From Archaeoglobus sp. UBA234 (GTDB taxonomy: Archaea > Halobacteriota > Archaeoglobi > Archaeoglobales > Archaeoglobaceae), in the NCBI GenBank assembly GCA_002494625.1, contig DACH01000006.1, positions 51,492 to 115,491 on the forward strand: DNA of 64,000 nucleotides, in the 5' to 3' direction. A program made the translations under genes and the position numbers. Below the pieces are notes generated by a model. It had not been told where the DNA came from. It did not search any database and worked only from the letters and a program-made list of their open reading frames with translations. Below are positions 42,837 to 51,736 of this stretch, one piece after another (positions within the stretch are counted from its first letter, which is position 1; every line of letters starts with the position of its first letter).

Positions 42837-44288
42837 GTGAATCCTGAGCTTATGCAAACTTTGGAAAGTCAGGTTGTGATAGGACTTGAAGTTCATGTTC
42901 AGCTTAACAGACTGAATACCAAACTTTTCTGCTCATGTTCTACCTCCTACCATGGGGATGAGCCTAACACCCATGTTTGCCCGGTATGTCTTGGACTTCC
43001 AGGAGCCATGCCTGTAATAAATAGAGAAGCCGTAAAGGCTGCAATTAAAGTGGCTCTTGCTCTGAATGCTGAGGTACAGCCTTTTACGGTTTTTGACAGA
43101 AAGAATTACTTTTATCCCGATCTCCCCAAGGGTTTTCAGATAAGTCAGTATGATCGCCCTCTTGCACGGGGTGGTTATGTTACAATCGAAACGGATGGCA
43201 AGGAGAAGAAAATAACTCTTAAAAGAATTCATATGGAGGAAGATCCTGGGAAGCTATCTTACAGAGGTTCGATAACAACTGCAAGGTATTCTCTTATAGA
43301 TTACAACCGTTCTGGTATTCCGTTGCTGGAGATAGTGACAGAACCCGTAATCAGCAGTCCAAAAGAGGCGAGGGAATTCCTCAACAAGCTGAGGATCATC
43401 TTAGAATACCTGGATGTCTTTGATGGCTCTCTTGAGGGAGCAATGAGGGTGGATGCCAACATCTCTCTCAGTGGGGGAGGAAGGGTGGAAATCAAAAACA
43501 TATCTTCCTTCAAAGGGGTTGAAAGAGCATTGGCTTACGAGATAACAAGACAGAAAAATCTTCTGAGGAGAGGAAGGATAGTTGAAAGGGAGACAAGACA
43601 TTTTGATGAAATAAACAACATAACTGTCTCTCTGAGGACAAAAGAAGAGGAACAGGATTATAGGTATTTTCCAGAACCAGACCTTGCCCCCATTCATACA
43701 GAAGAGCTGATTGAGGCTGCAAGGATCGAGATTCCAGAGATGCCTGAAGAAAAGAGGGATAGGTTCATAAGACAGTATACTCTGAGCTTCGAAAAAGCTA
43801 AAATTCTGGTTCTCGACCCAAGAATGGCTGACTACTTTGAAGAGGTTGCAGATAAGGTTGAACCAAAGAGAGCAGCAAGCTGGATAGTCGATGTACTCAG
43901 AGGAGAGCTTAATTATAGGGGCTGGGACTTCAGGTTTGCATATGAGTGCTTTTCACCTGGAGACATGGTCAAGGTTTTGGACTATTTACTTGAAGATAAA
44001 ATAACAGAAAAGGGAGCAGTGGAGATAATCCGGACAAAACTTGATGAAGGGGGAGATGTGGATAGAATAATCCAGGAAAAGGGGCTATCAGCGATATCAG
44101 AGGAAGATAAGATAAGACAGATATGCCAGGAGGTTGTTAATAAAAATCCAAAGGCTGTGGAAGACTACAAAAATGGGAAAAAGGCTGCAATTAACTATCT
44201 CGTAGGACAGGTGATGAAGGAAACAAGGGGAAGGGCCGATCCGGCTGAATGTGCGGAGATAATAAGAGAGATTCTTGAAAGAAACTGA
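42837..44288 (+). CDS. gatB: Asp-tRNA(Asn)/Glu-tRNA(Gln) amidotransferase subunit B
   Basis: Kinase subunit of GatCAB, which activates misacylated Asp- or Glu-tRNA for amidation. The motif VIGLEVHVQLN near residue 14, cysteines CSCST and CPVCLGLPG of the zinc site, and the tail domain ending in QVMKETRGRADP are all present. Length (483) is complete. First codon is a GTG at 42837; an ATG at 42849 is possible. gatA and gatC are not in the window. Confidence 0.95.
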   Translation: MNPELMQTLESQVVIGLEVHVQLNRLNTKLFCSCSTSYHGDEPNTHVCPVCLGLPGAMPVINREAVKAAIKVALALNAEVQPFTVFDRKNYFYPDLPKGFQISQYDRPLARGGYVTIETDGKEKKITLKRIHMEEDPGKLSYRGSITTARYSLIDYNRSGIPLLEIVTEPVISSPKEAREFLNKLRIILEYLDVFDGSLEGAMRVDANISLSGGGRVEIKNISSFKGVERALAYEITRQKNLLRRGRIVERETRHFDEINNITVSLRTKEEEQDYRYFPEPDLAPIHTEELIEAARIEIPEMPEEKRDRFIRQYTLSFEKAKILVLDPRMADYFEEVADKVEPKRAASWIVDVLRGELNYRGWDFRFAYECFSPGDMVKVLDYLLEDKITEKGAVEIIRTKLDEGGDVDRIIQEKGLSAISEEDKIRQICQEVVNKNPKAVEDYKNGKKAAINYLVGQVMKETRGRADPAECAEIIREILERN

Positions 44289-44320
44289 AACCTTAAGCAA
44301 GCTAAAGCCGGGAGGGTAAG

Positions 44321-46345
44321 ATGGCAAAAAAAGCCTGGTTAATAATAACTGAGAAAGATAACACCGCAAGGAGGATCTCCTCGATTCTTTTCAAGGATGT
44401 GAAAAGAACTAAGAAATACGGGATAAACGTCTATCATTCAGAATCATCAAATGCCTTTGTAATTGGGCTGAAGGGGCACATTATTCAGCTGGATTTTCCT
44501 GAGGAATACAATAACTGGAGCAAAATACCATTAGAGTCGCTTTTGAGGGCAGATATCAGCAAGAAAATCAAGGAAAAGAATCTTGTAAAGCTTTTAAAAG
44601 AGATTGCAAAGGAAGTTGGGCGTGTTACTGTTGCCACTGATTATGATAGGGAAGGAGAGTTAATTGGTGTCGAAGCACTTGAAATAATTCGAGAAGTCAA
44701 TAAGGATGTTGTTTTTGACAGGGCAAGATATTCAGCCATAACTCCTTCAGACATAAAAAAAGCTTTTTCTGAGCTGAAGAAGGTTGATTTCAACCTTGCA
44801 AAATCGGCTGAGACAAGGCAGAAAATCGATCTAATATGGGGGGCTGTTTTAACCCGTTTAATTTCACTCTCATCAGGAAGGCTGGGAAAGGATTTTCTGA
44901 GTGTTGGGAGGGTTCAGTCACCCACACTCAGGCTTATTGTGGAGAGGGAGAATGAGATAAAGAACTTCAAGCCGGAAAAGTACTGGGAAATTTATGCGGA
45001 CTTCATCAAAGATGATGAGCTATTCACTTGCAAGCATGTTACCAGATTCAGTACTGAAATAGATGCAAGAAAAGCATTTGAGAGGATAGGTGAAAGGGCA
45101 GAGGTAATCAAATTTGAAAAGGAAGAGAAAAGGGAGAAACCACCCGTGCCCTTCAATACCACAGAATTTTTGAGAGAAGCCTCGAAGTTTATGAGCCCCA
45201 GCAGGGCAATGAGTGTGGCAGAATCCCTGTACATGTCCGGATACATCTCCTATCCCAGAACCGATAATACCGTGTATCCCCACACATTGAACCTCAAGAG
45301 CATTGCGTCAATGTTTCTGGAAAGCGACTTCAGAAAGGAGGTAGAGTTCGTCTTAGCTCAGAAGAGAGTAAGGGCTACAAGAGGCAGGGTTGAGAGTAAA
45401 GACCACCCTCCTATCTATCCTACTGCCGTTGCATCGAAGAATAAGCTCACCAAGGAGGAGTGGACAATCTATGAACTGGTTGTAAGGAGATTTCTTGCAA
45501 CAATATCTCCGGATGCACTGTGGATTATTAAAAAGGGTGAGCTTGATTCAAATGGTGAGAGATTCAGGTTCAATGCTAAACAGATTGTTGAGAAGGGCTG
45601 GAGGATGATTTATATTTACTCAAAAATAGAGGAGTTCTATGTTCCCGATCTCTCTGTTGGTGAGTTAATTGAGGTTGTTGATAAGAGGCTGGAGGAAAAG
45701 GAGACAAAGCCTCCACCTCGTTATTCAACTGGAAATCTCATAGCTATAATGGAAAAACTCGGACTGGGTACGAAATCCACCAGACATGAGATACTGAACA
45801 AGCTTTACTCGAGAAGATATGTTTTTGGAAATCCTCTTCGCCCCACACAGACAGCCTTTGCTGTGATTGAAGCTCTTAAAGAGAACGCTGAGAACATAAC
45901 TCAGCCGGAGATGACATCAAAGCTTGAGAAAGATATGGATAAAATAGCAGAGGGTATGATGAGTGATAAAGAAGTAATTGATGAATCTGTCAGGTTTCTG
46001 GAGGAGATTCTATCAAGTGTTGACAGAAAATCACTTTCAAGAAAACTGAGGGAAGGTGTCAGGAAGGACAGGGTTGTTGGTAGCTGTCCGGAATGTGGAA
46101 AGGAGCTGATTGTAAGAAAGGCGAGAGGGGGTAAAAGGTTCATAGGTTGTCAGGGATTTCCCGATTGCAAATTCACTTTACCACTTCCACAGAATGGTAC
46201 GCTTTATATTACCTCCAAGTTATGTGAGAATCACAGAATAAACATGATAAGAATTAAAACAAAGAAGGGATACTGGGATCTGGGCTGCCCGTACTGCAAC
46301 TATCTCGAGTGGCAGAAAAACAGGAAGGAGGAGAAGGCCAAGTAA
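44321..46345 (+). CDS. topA: DNA topoisomerase I (type IA)
   Basis: Relaxes negative supercoils by single-strand passage. The Toprim domain is N-terminal, with the acidic motif ATDYDREGELIG near residue 105. The catalytic tyrosine is in SGYISYPRTDNTVY near 312. At the C terminus a zinc finger (CPECGKELIVRKARGGKRF, then CQGFPDC) and a second cysteine set (LGCPYCNYLEW) follow. Length (674) matches archaeal TopA, not reverse gyrase. The upstream leader has GGGAGGG before the ATG. Confidence 0.95.
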   Translation: MAKKAWLIITEKDNTARRISSILFKDVKRTKKYGINVYHSESSNAFVIGLKGHIIQLDFPEEYNNWSKIPLESLLRADISKKIKEKNLVKLLKEIAKEVGRVTVATDYDREGELIGVEALEIIREVNKDVVFDRARYSAITPSDIKKAFSELKKVDFNLAKSAETRQKIDLIWGAVLTRLISLSSGRLGKDFLSVGRVQSPTLRLIVERENEIKNFKPEKYWEIYADFIKDDELFTCKHVTRFSTEIDARKAFERIGERAEVIKFEKEEKREKPPVPFNTTEFLREASKFMSPSRAMSVAESLYMSGYISYPRTDNTVYPHTLNLKSIASMFLESDFRKEVEFVLAQKRVRATRGRVESKDHPPIYPTAVASKNKLTKEEWTIYELVVRRFLATISPDALWIIKKGELDSNGERFRFNAKQIVEKGWRMIYIYSKIEEFYVPDLSVGELIEVVDKRLEEKETKPPPRYSTGNLIAIMEKLGLGTKSTRHEILNKLYSRRYVFGNPLRPTQTAFAVIEALKENAENITQPEMTSKLEKDMDKIAEGMMSDKEVIDESVRFLEEILSSVDRKSLSRKLREGVRKDRVVGSCPECGKELIVRKARGGKRFIGCQGFPDCKFTLPLPQNGTLYITSKLCENHRINMIRIKTKKGYWDLGCPYCNYLEWQKNRKEEKAK

Positions 46346-46346
46346 A

Positions 46347-47519
46347 CTAAAGGTTTACCCTGCAAATCATGTGCCCCATTTTCTCTTTTTTCGCTCGCAG
46401 ATAATCCAAGTTCTCATAAGAAGGCTCCACCTCTATCTCCATTCTTTTAACCCTGAAGTTATACTTCTTTAGCTCTTCTATTTTTAGAGGGTTGTTTGTC
46501 ATCAGAGTTATGTTCTTTACACCCAGATCCATCAAAATCTGGGCAGCTATCCCGTAGCTCCTTAGATCAGGGGGAAAACCAAGCTCAATATTCGCCTCTA
46601 CAGTATCCTTTCCCTCCTCCTGAAGTTTGTATGCCATTAGTTTGTTTATCAGTCCTATTCCTCTTCCTTCATGTCCTCTCATGTAGATTAGAACTCCCTT
46701 TCCCTCTGAATCTATTTTCTTGAGGGCATTCTCAAGCTGATCACCGCAATCACATCTGAGTGAGTGGAAAACATCTCCGGTGAGGCATTCGGAATGGATT
46801 CTGACAAGTACCTCTCCCTCAGATACATTTCCCTTGACAAGAGCTATTATCTCACCTATTGGAGTTCTGTATCCGATTGCTTTTAGGGTTCCATAGAATT
46901 TGGTAGGAAGAGTAGCCTCAACAGCTTTTTCTATGAGCTTCTCATTTTTCAGTCTGTAAAATATCAGCTCTTTTATTGTTATAAGCGGTAAGTCATTCTC
47001 CTCAGCAAATTCAGCAGCGTAGTTCCCATCAGCTACATATCCTTCAGGCGTTATGAGGGTTGAATATACGCTTGCAGGAGAAGAACCAAGCATTCTTGCA
47101 ACATCAAGACATGCTTCCCCAAAGCCCGGTCTTTCAAGAACCCCTCCTTCCTTAGCCTCTTCAACGAAAATTCTGCCGGGGTAGATTATTTCTTCAGGCT
47201 GTACTTCACATTTAACGAGTCGTCTTATAAACTCAGCTCTCTCCTCAGCAGATGCTCCATTTGTTTTGAAGTCAACAGGAATTGAATTTTCTCCGAAAAA
47301 CCTGAATCTATTCAGTCCAAGCTGTGAAATTGATTTCCATGGTATTGCTACCCTTATTTCATCGCAGTTCTTCATCATAAAGGCTATTTCAGCTGAGGTT
47401 ATTCTTTCGGCGGGATAGGAAAGAACTGCCCTCTTTTCATCCAGAATTACAGTTATTTTATCCGGAGTCAATTTTCTGTGAATTGAAATATCGGCAGCAT
47501 CACCTTTATGTGACTCCAT
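46347..47519 (-). CDS. ribA: GTP cyclohydrolase II with degenerate RibB-like N-terminal domain
   Basis: The C-terminal half is GTP cyclohydrolase II of riboflavin synthesis: the zinc motif HSECLTGDVFHSLRCDCGDQ, the EGRGIGL substrate motif and LGVKNITLMTNNP are complete. The first 190 residues align with dihydroxybutanone-phosphate synthase but lack its active site: the DDENREnEGD motif reads ILDEKRAVLSYPAE, and the RxGHTEA motif reads RPGFGEACLD. So only cyclohydrolase activity is expected. It overlaps no neighbour and is convergent with topA. Confidence 0.88.
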   Translation of the reverse strand: MESHKGDAADISIHRKLTPDKITVILDEKRAVLSYPAERITSAEIAFMMKNCDEIRVAIPWKSISQLGLNRFRFFGENSIPVDFKTNGASAEERAEFIRRLVKCEVQPEEIIYPGRIFVEEAKEGGVLERPGFGEACLDVARMLGSSPASVYSTLITPEGYVADGNYAAEFAEENDLPLITIKELIFYRLKNEKLIEKAVEATLPTKFYGTLKAIGYRTPIGEIIALVKGNVSEGEVLVRIHSECLTGDVFHSLRCDCGDQLENALKKIDSEGKGVLIYMRGHEGRGIGLINKLMAYKLQEEGKDTVEANIELGFPPDLRSYGIAAQILMDLGVKNITLMTNNPLKIEELKKYNFRVKRMEIEVEPSYENLDYLRAKKEKMGHMICRVNL

Positions 47520-47582
47520 ACCAGAAGAGTTGGTGTGAGTGTATTTATAATTTTTGAGAAGATTCTCATAAATGTTAATTCA

Positions 47583-47747
47583 TTATAAATCCTCTTCCTT
47601 CCTCGTTTTTCTGAACTCCTCCTCGTCCATCTCAATAATGAAAGAACCAATATAGCCACATTTCATGCAGTGATATTTTCCGGTATAGCCTCCTGTATCG
47701 GGTTCAACATCAGAAGAACGGCAAACTGGGCAAATCAGGAATCTCAT
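47583..47747 (-). CDS. Small zinc ribbon protein, about 54 aa
   Basis: Two CxxC knuckles (CPVCRSSD near residue 6 and CMKCGYIGS near 26) make a zinc ribbon; the C terminus is acidic and then basic (EMDEEEFRKTRKEEDL). The ATG at 47747 is preferred because the cysteine fold follows directly; GAGGAGG lies 12 nt before it, a long spacing, so the start is uncertain. Divergent from the small membrane protein. Function unknown. Confidence 0.7.
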   Translation of the reverse strand: MRFLICPVCRSSDVEPDTGGYTGKYHCMKCGYIGSFIIEMDEEEFRKTRKEEDL

Positions 47748-47816
47748 AGATATACTATACCTCCTCACTGATAAATCTATCGTAAATTTTTTCACTTTTC
47801 GAGATTAATTTAGGAT

Positions 47817-48074
47817 ATGACAGATCCCCTTCTCACCATTACTGGTTTTCTCTTTTTCCTCGTCATGATAGTTGTATGGTTTCTGATAATGTGGTTGCTT
47901 TCATCAGTTCTCCAAGAAAACCTGAGAAGAAAAATCAGAACTTTTATTTCTGGATTATTCATCATTTTTGTAGTATCATCTATCGCCTTTTTTTATGGCA
48001 TATCACTTCAGGTTCAGCTCCTTTTCTGGATCGCCTGCATAATTATATTTCTCGTTCTGATTTTTTTGAGGTAG
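47817..48074 (+). CDS. Small three-TM membrane protein
   Basis: 85 residues consisting almost entirely of three hydrophobic helices (about 7-30, 40-60 and 65-84), with one basic loop (NLRRKIRTF). No family recognised. No clear ribosome site; a TATA-like element is not obvious. Confidence 0.5.
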   Translation: MTDPLLTITGFLFFLVMIVVWFLIMWLLSSVLQENLRRKIRTFISGLFIIFVVSSIAFFYGISLQVQLLFWIACIIIFLVLIFLR

Positions 48075-48442
48075 CCGGTTTCGCTATTTAAATTTCAAAC
48101 TCGGGTTTATTGGGGGTTGATCTTTTCAGGCTTATTATGGGGTATATGAATTCAAAATATCCTTCTGAAAGCTTTTGAGAGCAAGTTCAAAAACTGAGTA
48201 AGCTCCATATCTCCCTTCTGGGGTAGGAATTCGTAATAGCCGCAGGATGCATTCTTCTGACTCAAGGACATGATCCGTAAACTGGTAGATCAACGGAGAA
48301 AAGAATTCATGTCTGTATCCTTATCATTTTTAAAATTTTTAAAAGTGAGGTTGCTAAAGCAAACTGTCAGCATTTTTCATCTCCAGATAAAAAAACACAA
48401 TATTGAAGTACTTTAATAGTTTCTATCTTTATTGGTGGTAAG
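48075..48442. other. Gene-poor 370 bp upstream of mch with one coding-like remnant
   Basis: Contains the minus-strand remnant at 48135-48320. The final 60 nt before mch include a CTTTAATAG-type AT-rich element and GGTGGTAAG at the ribosome-site position, so the mch promoter probably lies near 48400-48415. Confidence 0.4.
48135..48320 (-). pseudogene. Coding-like minus-strand fragment, no proper start
   Basis: A 61-codon frame reads, in part, FFSPLIYQFTDHVLESEEC, then LRIPTPEGRYGAYSVFELA and LKSFQKDILNSYTP-stop. It has protein-like composition and no rare runs. It has no in-frame ATG; an ATG in another frame just upstream (ATGATAAGGATACAGACA) would join it after a single-base shift. Either it uses a TTG inside the frame or it is a frameshifted gene. 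No family recognised. Confidence 0.4.
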
Positions 48443-49387
48443 ATGGTTAGCGTGAATGAAATGGCGATGGATATTGTTGAGGATATGCTCGATTTTGAGG
48501 AAGAACTCAGAATTGAATCAAAGAAGCTTGAAAACGGATCTACAGTGATTGACTGTGGTGTAAATGTCCCAGGTGGATACGAGGCAGGTATAATGTATAC
48601 ACAGATTTGCATGGGCGGGCTTGCTGATATAAGCATAGTCACAGACACGATTAATGATATACCCTTTGCTTTCATAACAGAGTACACCGATCATCCTGCA
48701 ATCGCATGTCTCGGAAGTCAGAAGGCAGGATGGGCTATAAGTGTTGGAAAATATTTTGCTATGGGCAGTGGGCCTGCGAGAGCATTGGCTCTCAAGCCGA
48801 AGAAGACCTTCGAGAAAATAGGGTATCAGGATGACTCGGAGTATGCTGTAATTGCATTGGAGGCTTCCAAACTCCCGGATGAAGAGGTAATGGACTTTAT
48901 TGCCAAGGAATGTGAAGTAGATCCTGAAAACCTTTTCGCAGTTGTGGCTCCAACAGCTTCAATTGCAGGAAGCGTTCAGATTTCAGGCAGGATAGTCGAG
49001 ACGGCGATTTACAAGATGACTGAGATAGGTTATGATCCCAAGCTGATAATAAGCGGTTCTGGAAGATGTCCGATTGCTCCGATTCTGGAAAACGATTTGA
49101 AAGCAATGGGAGCAACCAATGACAGCATGATGTACTATGGAAGTGTTTTCCTGACTGTGAAGGAGTACGATGAGATACTGAAAAATGTACCCTCGAGCAC
49201 ATCCAAAGACTATGGAAAACCGTTCTATGAGATATTCAAGGCTGCGAACTATGACTTCTACAAGATTGACCCCAATCTCTTCGCACCAGCTCAGATTGCT
49301 GTTAACGATGTCTCAACGGGCAAAACATATGTTCATGGCAAGCTGAATGCTGAGGTTCTGCTGGAGTCATATCAGGTTGAACTTTAA
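48443..49387 (+). CDS. mch: Methenyltetrahydromethanopterin cyclohydrolase
   Basis: Hydrolyses methenyl-H4MPT to formyl-H4MPT in the C1 pathway (or the reverse). The sequence VNVPGGYEAGIMYTQICMGG, then GSQKAGWAIS and FAMGSGPARALALKPKKTF is the family core. Length (314) is normal. In Archaeoglobales this enzyme works in CO2 reduction or lactate/acetate oxidation via methanopterin. Confidence 0.96.
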   Translation: MVSVNEMAMDIVEDMLDFEEELRIESKKLENGSTVIDCGVNVPGGYEAGIMYTQICMGGLADISIVTDTINDIPFAFITEYTDHPAIACLGSQKAGWAISVGKYFAMGSGPARALALKPKKTFEKIGYQDDSEYAVIALEASKLPDEEVMDFIAKECEVDPENLFAVVAPTASIAGSVQISGRIVETAIYKMTEIGYDPKLIISGSGRCPIAPILENDLKAMGATNDSMMYYGSVFLTVKEYDEILKNVPSSTSKDYGKPFYEIFKAANYDFYKIDPNLFAPAQIAVNDVSTGKTYVHGKLNAEVLLESYQVEL

Positions 49388-49501
49388 TTGTCTGGGCAAA
49401 CATCGTATGATATATTAAAAACTTTGAGGAATTGCATTTTTATTTTAAATATTTCACCCTGTTTTTCGAAAAATTGAAATATAATTTAATTTATTAAAGT
49501 A

Positions 49502-49858
49502 ATGATGGCAAAAATTCTCATAGTAGATGATGATGTGACTGTGAGGGAAGTTCTCAAAGTAATGCTTAACGGTCATGTTTTGATGGAAGCTACTAACGGA
49601 AAAGAGGCTATAAGGTATTATAAATTCTTTAAGCCAGAAATAGTTTTTATGGATGTTATGATGCCAGAAATGGATGGGGTGGAAGCAACAAAAAGAATTC
49701 TTGAATTCGACCCGGATGCAAAGATAATTGCAATTACAGCCTTCGCTGTCAAAAAAGGTCAGGAGATGCTCGAGGCTGGAGCGGTAGAAGTCTTAGAAAA
49801 GCCCTTCACGAGAAAGAGCATTAATGATCTGATTAACAGGTATCTCTCCTCTAAATAG
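49502..49858 (+). CDS. Stand-alone CheY-like response regulator receiver
   Basis: Single receiver domain of about 118 residues. The acidic pocket DDD is at residues 8-10, the phospho-acceptor Asp is in IVFMDVMMPEMDG near 52, the Thr/Ser position is in IAITAFA near 82, and the conserved lysine is in EKPF near 104. No output domain and no histidine kinase adjacent, so it acts through a partner encoded elsewhere. Two adjacent ATGs at the start. Confidence 0.92.
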   Translation: MMAKILIVDDDVTVREVLKVMLNGHVLMEATNGKEAIRYYKFFKPEIVFMDVMMPEMDGVEATKRILEFDPDAKIIAITAFAVKKGQEMLEAGAVEVLEKPFTRKSINDLINRYLSSK

Positions 49859-49919
49859 TTTTTACTTGGTTACCCGAAGCGGGTAATGTTTAAATACAAT
49901 CCTTATGAAACATAAGGCT

Positions 49920-50153
49920 ATGTCACTCAAGGAAAAAGTTGAAGAAATTCTTGAAAAGGATGTCAGACCAGCTCTTTTAAGGGATGGTGGAAACATTGCT
50001 CTGGTAGATGTTGAGGAAGATAAAGGTATAGTTAAGGTTCAGCTGCTTGGTGCTTGTGGTGGCTGTCCAATGTCCCAGATCACGCTCACAATGGTAGTTG
50101 AGCAGCATCTGAGAAAAAAGATACCTGAGGTAAAGAAAGTTATCCCTGTTTAA
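49920..50153 (+). CDS. NifU-like Fe-S scaffold protein (C-terminal domain type)
   Basis: A 77-residue NifU-C domain protein. VEEILEKDVRPALLRDGGNIALVDV and the cluster-binding CGGCPMSQITL (CxxC) are diagnostic. Likely carries or transfers Fe-S clusters. The ATG at 49920 is preferred over 49905: it lies about 26 nt after the GTTTAAATAC box, as in leaderless archaeal genes. Confidence 0.9.
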   Translation: MSLKEKVEEILEKDVRPALLRDGGNIALVDVEEDKGIVKVQLLGACGGCPMSQITLTMVVEQHLRKKIPEVKKVIPV

Positions 50154-50180
50154 ATTTATTTTTTATTTAATTTTTCTGAT
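50154..50180 (+). terminator. T-rich transcription terminator candidate
   Basis: Directly after the NifU-like stop: AAATTTATTTTTTATTTAAT followed by TTTTTCTG, a run dominated by T on the coding strand, as expected for intrinsic archaeal termination. No hairpin is needed or seen. Confidence 0.4.
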
Positions 50181-50253
50181 AATATAATATATTGTCAATA
50201 TGATGTTGAAAATTATCAAAAATATTATATAACTGATGACCGCTGTAGTTTCA

Positions 50254-50667
50254 ATGATTTACATCGAACCTCTTAACAGGCTAATTAAGGGCAACAAGGC
50301 TATCAAGGGTGAAAAAGTTCAGGAAGAGTATTTTGGTGGCTTCTGTGACTGTGGCGGGATAATGTATCAGAAATCTTGGTTCTCTGATGATGGTGTATCT
50401 TTCCTGATCTCTGAATGTGAAAAGTGCTGGAAAAATGAGCTTTTGAGTTTTAACGGCAATCAACTTGCTGGAGAGAAGGAGGAAGTTCAGGTTGTGGATC
50501 GGGTTGAGCTGAAAGAGTTCATACAGGACTTTTTAACACCGGCTGAGTATGAAGCGATAGTTGCCAGAAGCAAAGGAGAAAGCTATAGCTCGAGTGCCCT
50601 GAGCAGAGCAAAGAAAAAGCTTGAGGAGATAGATCTGACTATTGAGGAGATAATTACTTATATCTAG
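50254..50667 (+). CDS. Zinc-ribbon-like hypothetical protein (137 aa)
   Basis: The N-terminal half has two cysteine pairs, FCDCGG near residue 31 and CEKCW near 56, in a zinc-ribbon-like layout. The C-terminal half is helical and ends in SRAKKKLEEIDLTIEEI. No family recognised. The ATG at 50254 lies about 26 nt after an ATTATATAAC box, so a leaderless transcript is likely, and an upstream ATG at 50236 is less favoured. Confidence 0.65.
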   Translation: MIYIEPLNRLIKGNKAIKGEKVQEEYFGGFCDCGGIMYQKSWFSDDGVSFLISECEKCWKNELLSFNGNQLAGEKEEVQVVDRVELKEFIQDFLTPAEYEAIVARSKGESYSSSALSRAKKKLEEIDLTIEEIITYI

Positions 50668-50719
50668 ATACTATTATCTTGTCTTTTAATTAATCCTCTT
50701 TTAATTGATATTTTGCATC

Positions 50720-51736
50720 TCAGTCTTCTTCAAGGTATCTGGATTTCAGCACCATCACATTTACGATAAGTCCAACAATAAGATTAGAATAGTAGGTTAT
50801 AACTCTCCAGAGCCCCACAAGGGATCCAATGTAAACCTTTTCCACGAAGAGAGAGTAGAAATAGAGCATACCTGCCTCAGCAATTCCACTGCTTCCCGGT
50901 GTAAGCGGGACGAGTGAGATTATTACAAGGAAAAGCTGTGAAGTCAGAGACTCTGTCCAGTGGGGGGATGTTTTCATTGCAAGCAATATTGCTGATGGTA
51001 CAAGAAATTCAAAAATCCATATAAGGGCTGTTAGTATAAAAAGGAGAGAGAATTGGTATTTTGAGACGGTAGCCAGCTCTACGGAAGCATCTCTGAATAG
51101 CATCAGTTCTCTGTTTATTATGGATGATATTCTGTCACCTCTGCTTCTTGAGAATCTTGCTATAAAACTTGAGATTTTCGCAGAGATTTTTTCAACATTC
51201 TCTGGGTCCTTAAATGTCAGGTACATGAAGAACATAAAGCCAACAAAGAAAAGGGTGAATACGACTCCAGCATAAATACCGAATCTGGAGCTAAAATCTG
51301 AAATGAAGATCATAACGGGAAGTGCTGAGATAAAAAATATTGCATCAAGCAACCTTTCGGCAAGAACAATTGCAGAAGATGCCCCAAAGCTTATTCCGGA
51401 GTCGTTCAGCATCTTCACTCTCAGAGGTTCTCCTCCTGCAGAGGATGGAGTTATAGCTGCGAGAAAACCTGATGCAAGTGTTGTTTTGAAGGCGTAGCTA
51501 AGGGTTATTTGAATTCCAAGAAATTCTGATAGCTTTTTCAACCTTATAGCCCAGAATATCCAGAAAAGAGAATGAAACAGGAAAGCAAGCATCAGAAACC
51601 TGATATCAACTTCGTATATTACTTTCCAGGTAAGATGTGTTTCTGTGAACTTGAAAATCACGATTATTGTGAGCAAGCTTATTATAATTCCCAGCAGGGC
51701 CGCCCTTTTCAGACCACTCTTTCCTGTGGATGCCAT
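50720..51736 (-). CDS. Flippase-like (LPG synthase TM / UPF0104) membrane protein
   Basis: Membrane protein of the lysylphosphatidylglycerol-synthase TM superfamily, with about seven to eight hydrophobic segments. Typical family blocks are FLAAITPSSAGGEPLRVKML (near 95) and VISLVPLTPGSSGIAEAG (near 270). Archaeal relatives take part in lipid-linked sugar handling. The start overlaps the glycosyltransferase stop by 28 bp, and GGAGGAG lies before its ATG, supporting the start and co-expression. Confidence 0.85.
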   Translation of the reverse strand: MASTGKSGLKRAALLGIIISLLTIIVIFKFTETHLTWKVIYEVDIRFLMLAFLFHSLFWIFWAIRLKKLSEFLGIQITLSYAFKTTLASGFLAAITPSSAGGEPLRVKMLNDSGISFGASSAIVLAERLLDAIFFISALPVMIFISDFSSRFGIYAGVVFTLFFVGFMFFMYLTFKDPENVEKISAKISSFIARFSRSRGDRISSIINRELMLFRDASVELATVSKYQFSLLFILTALIWIFEFLVPSAILLAMKTSPHWTESLTSQLFLVIISLVPLTPGSSGIAEAGMLYFYSLFVEKVYIGSLVGLWRVITYYSNLIVGLIVNVMVLKSRYLEED

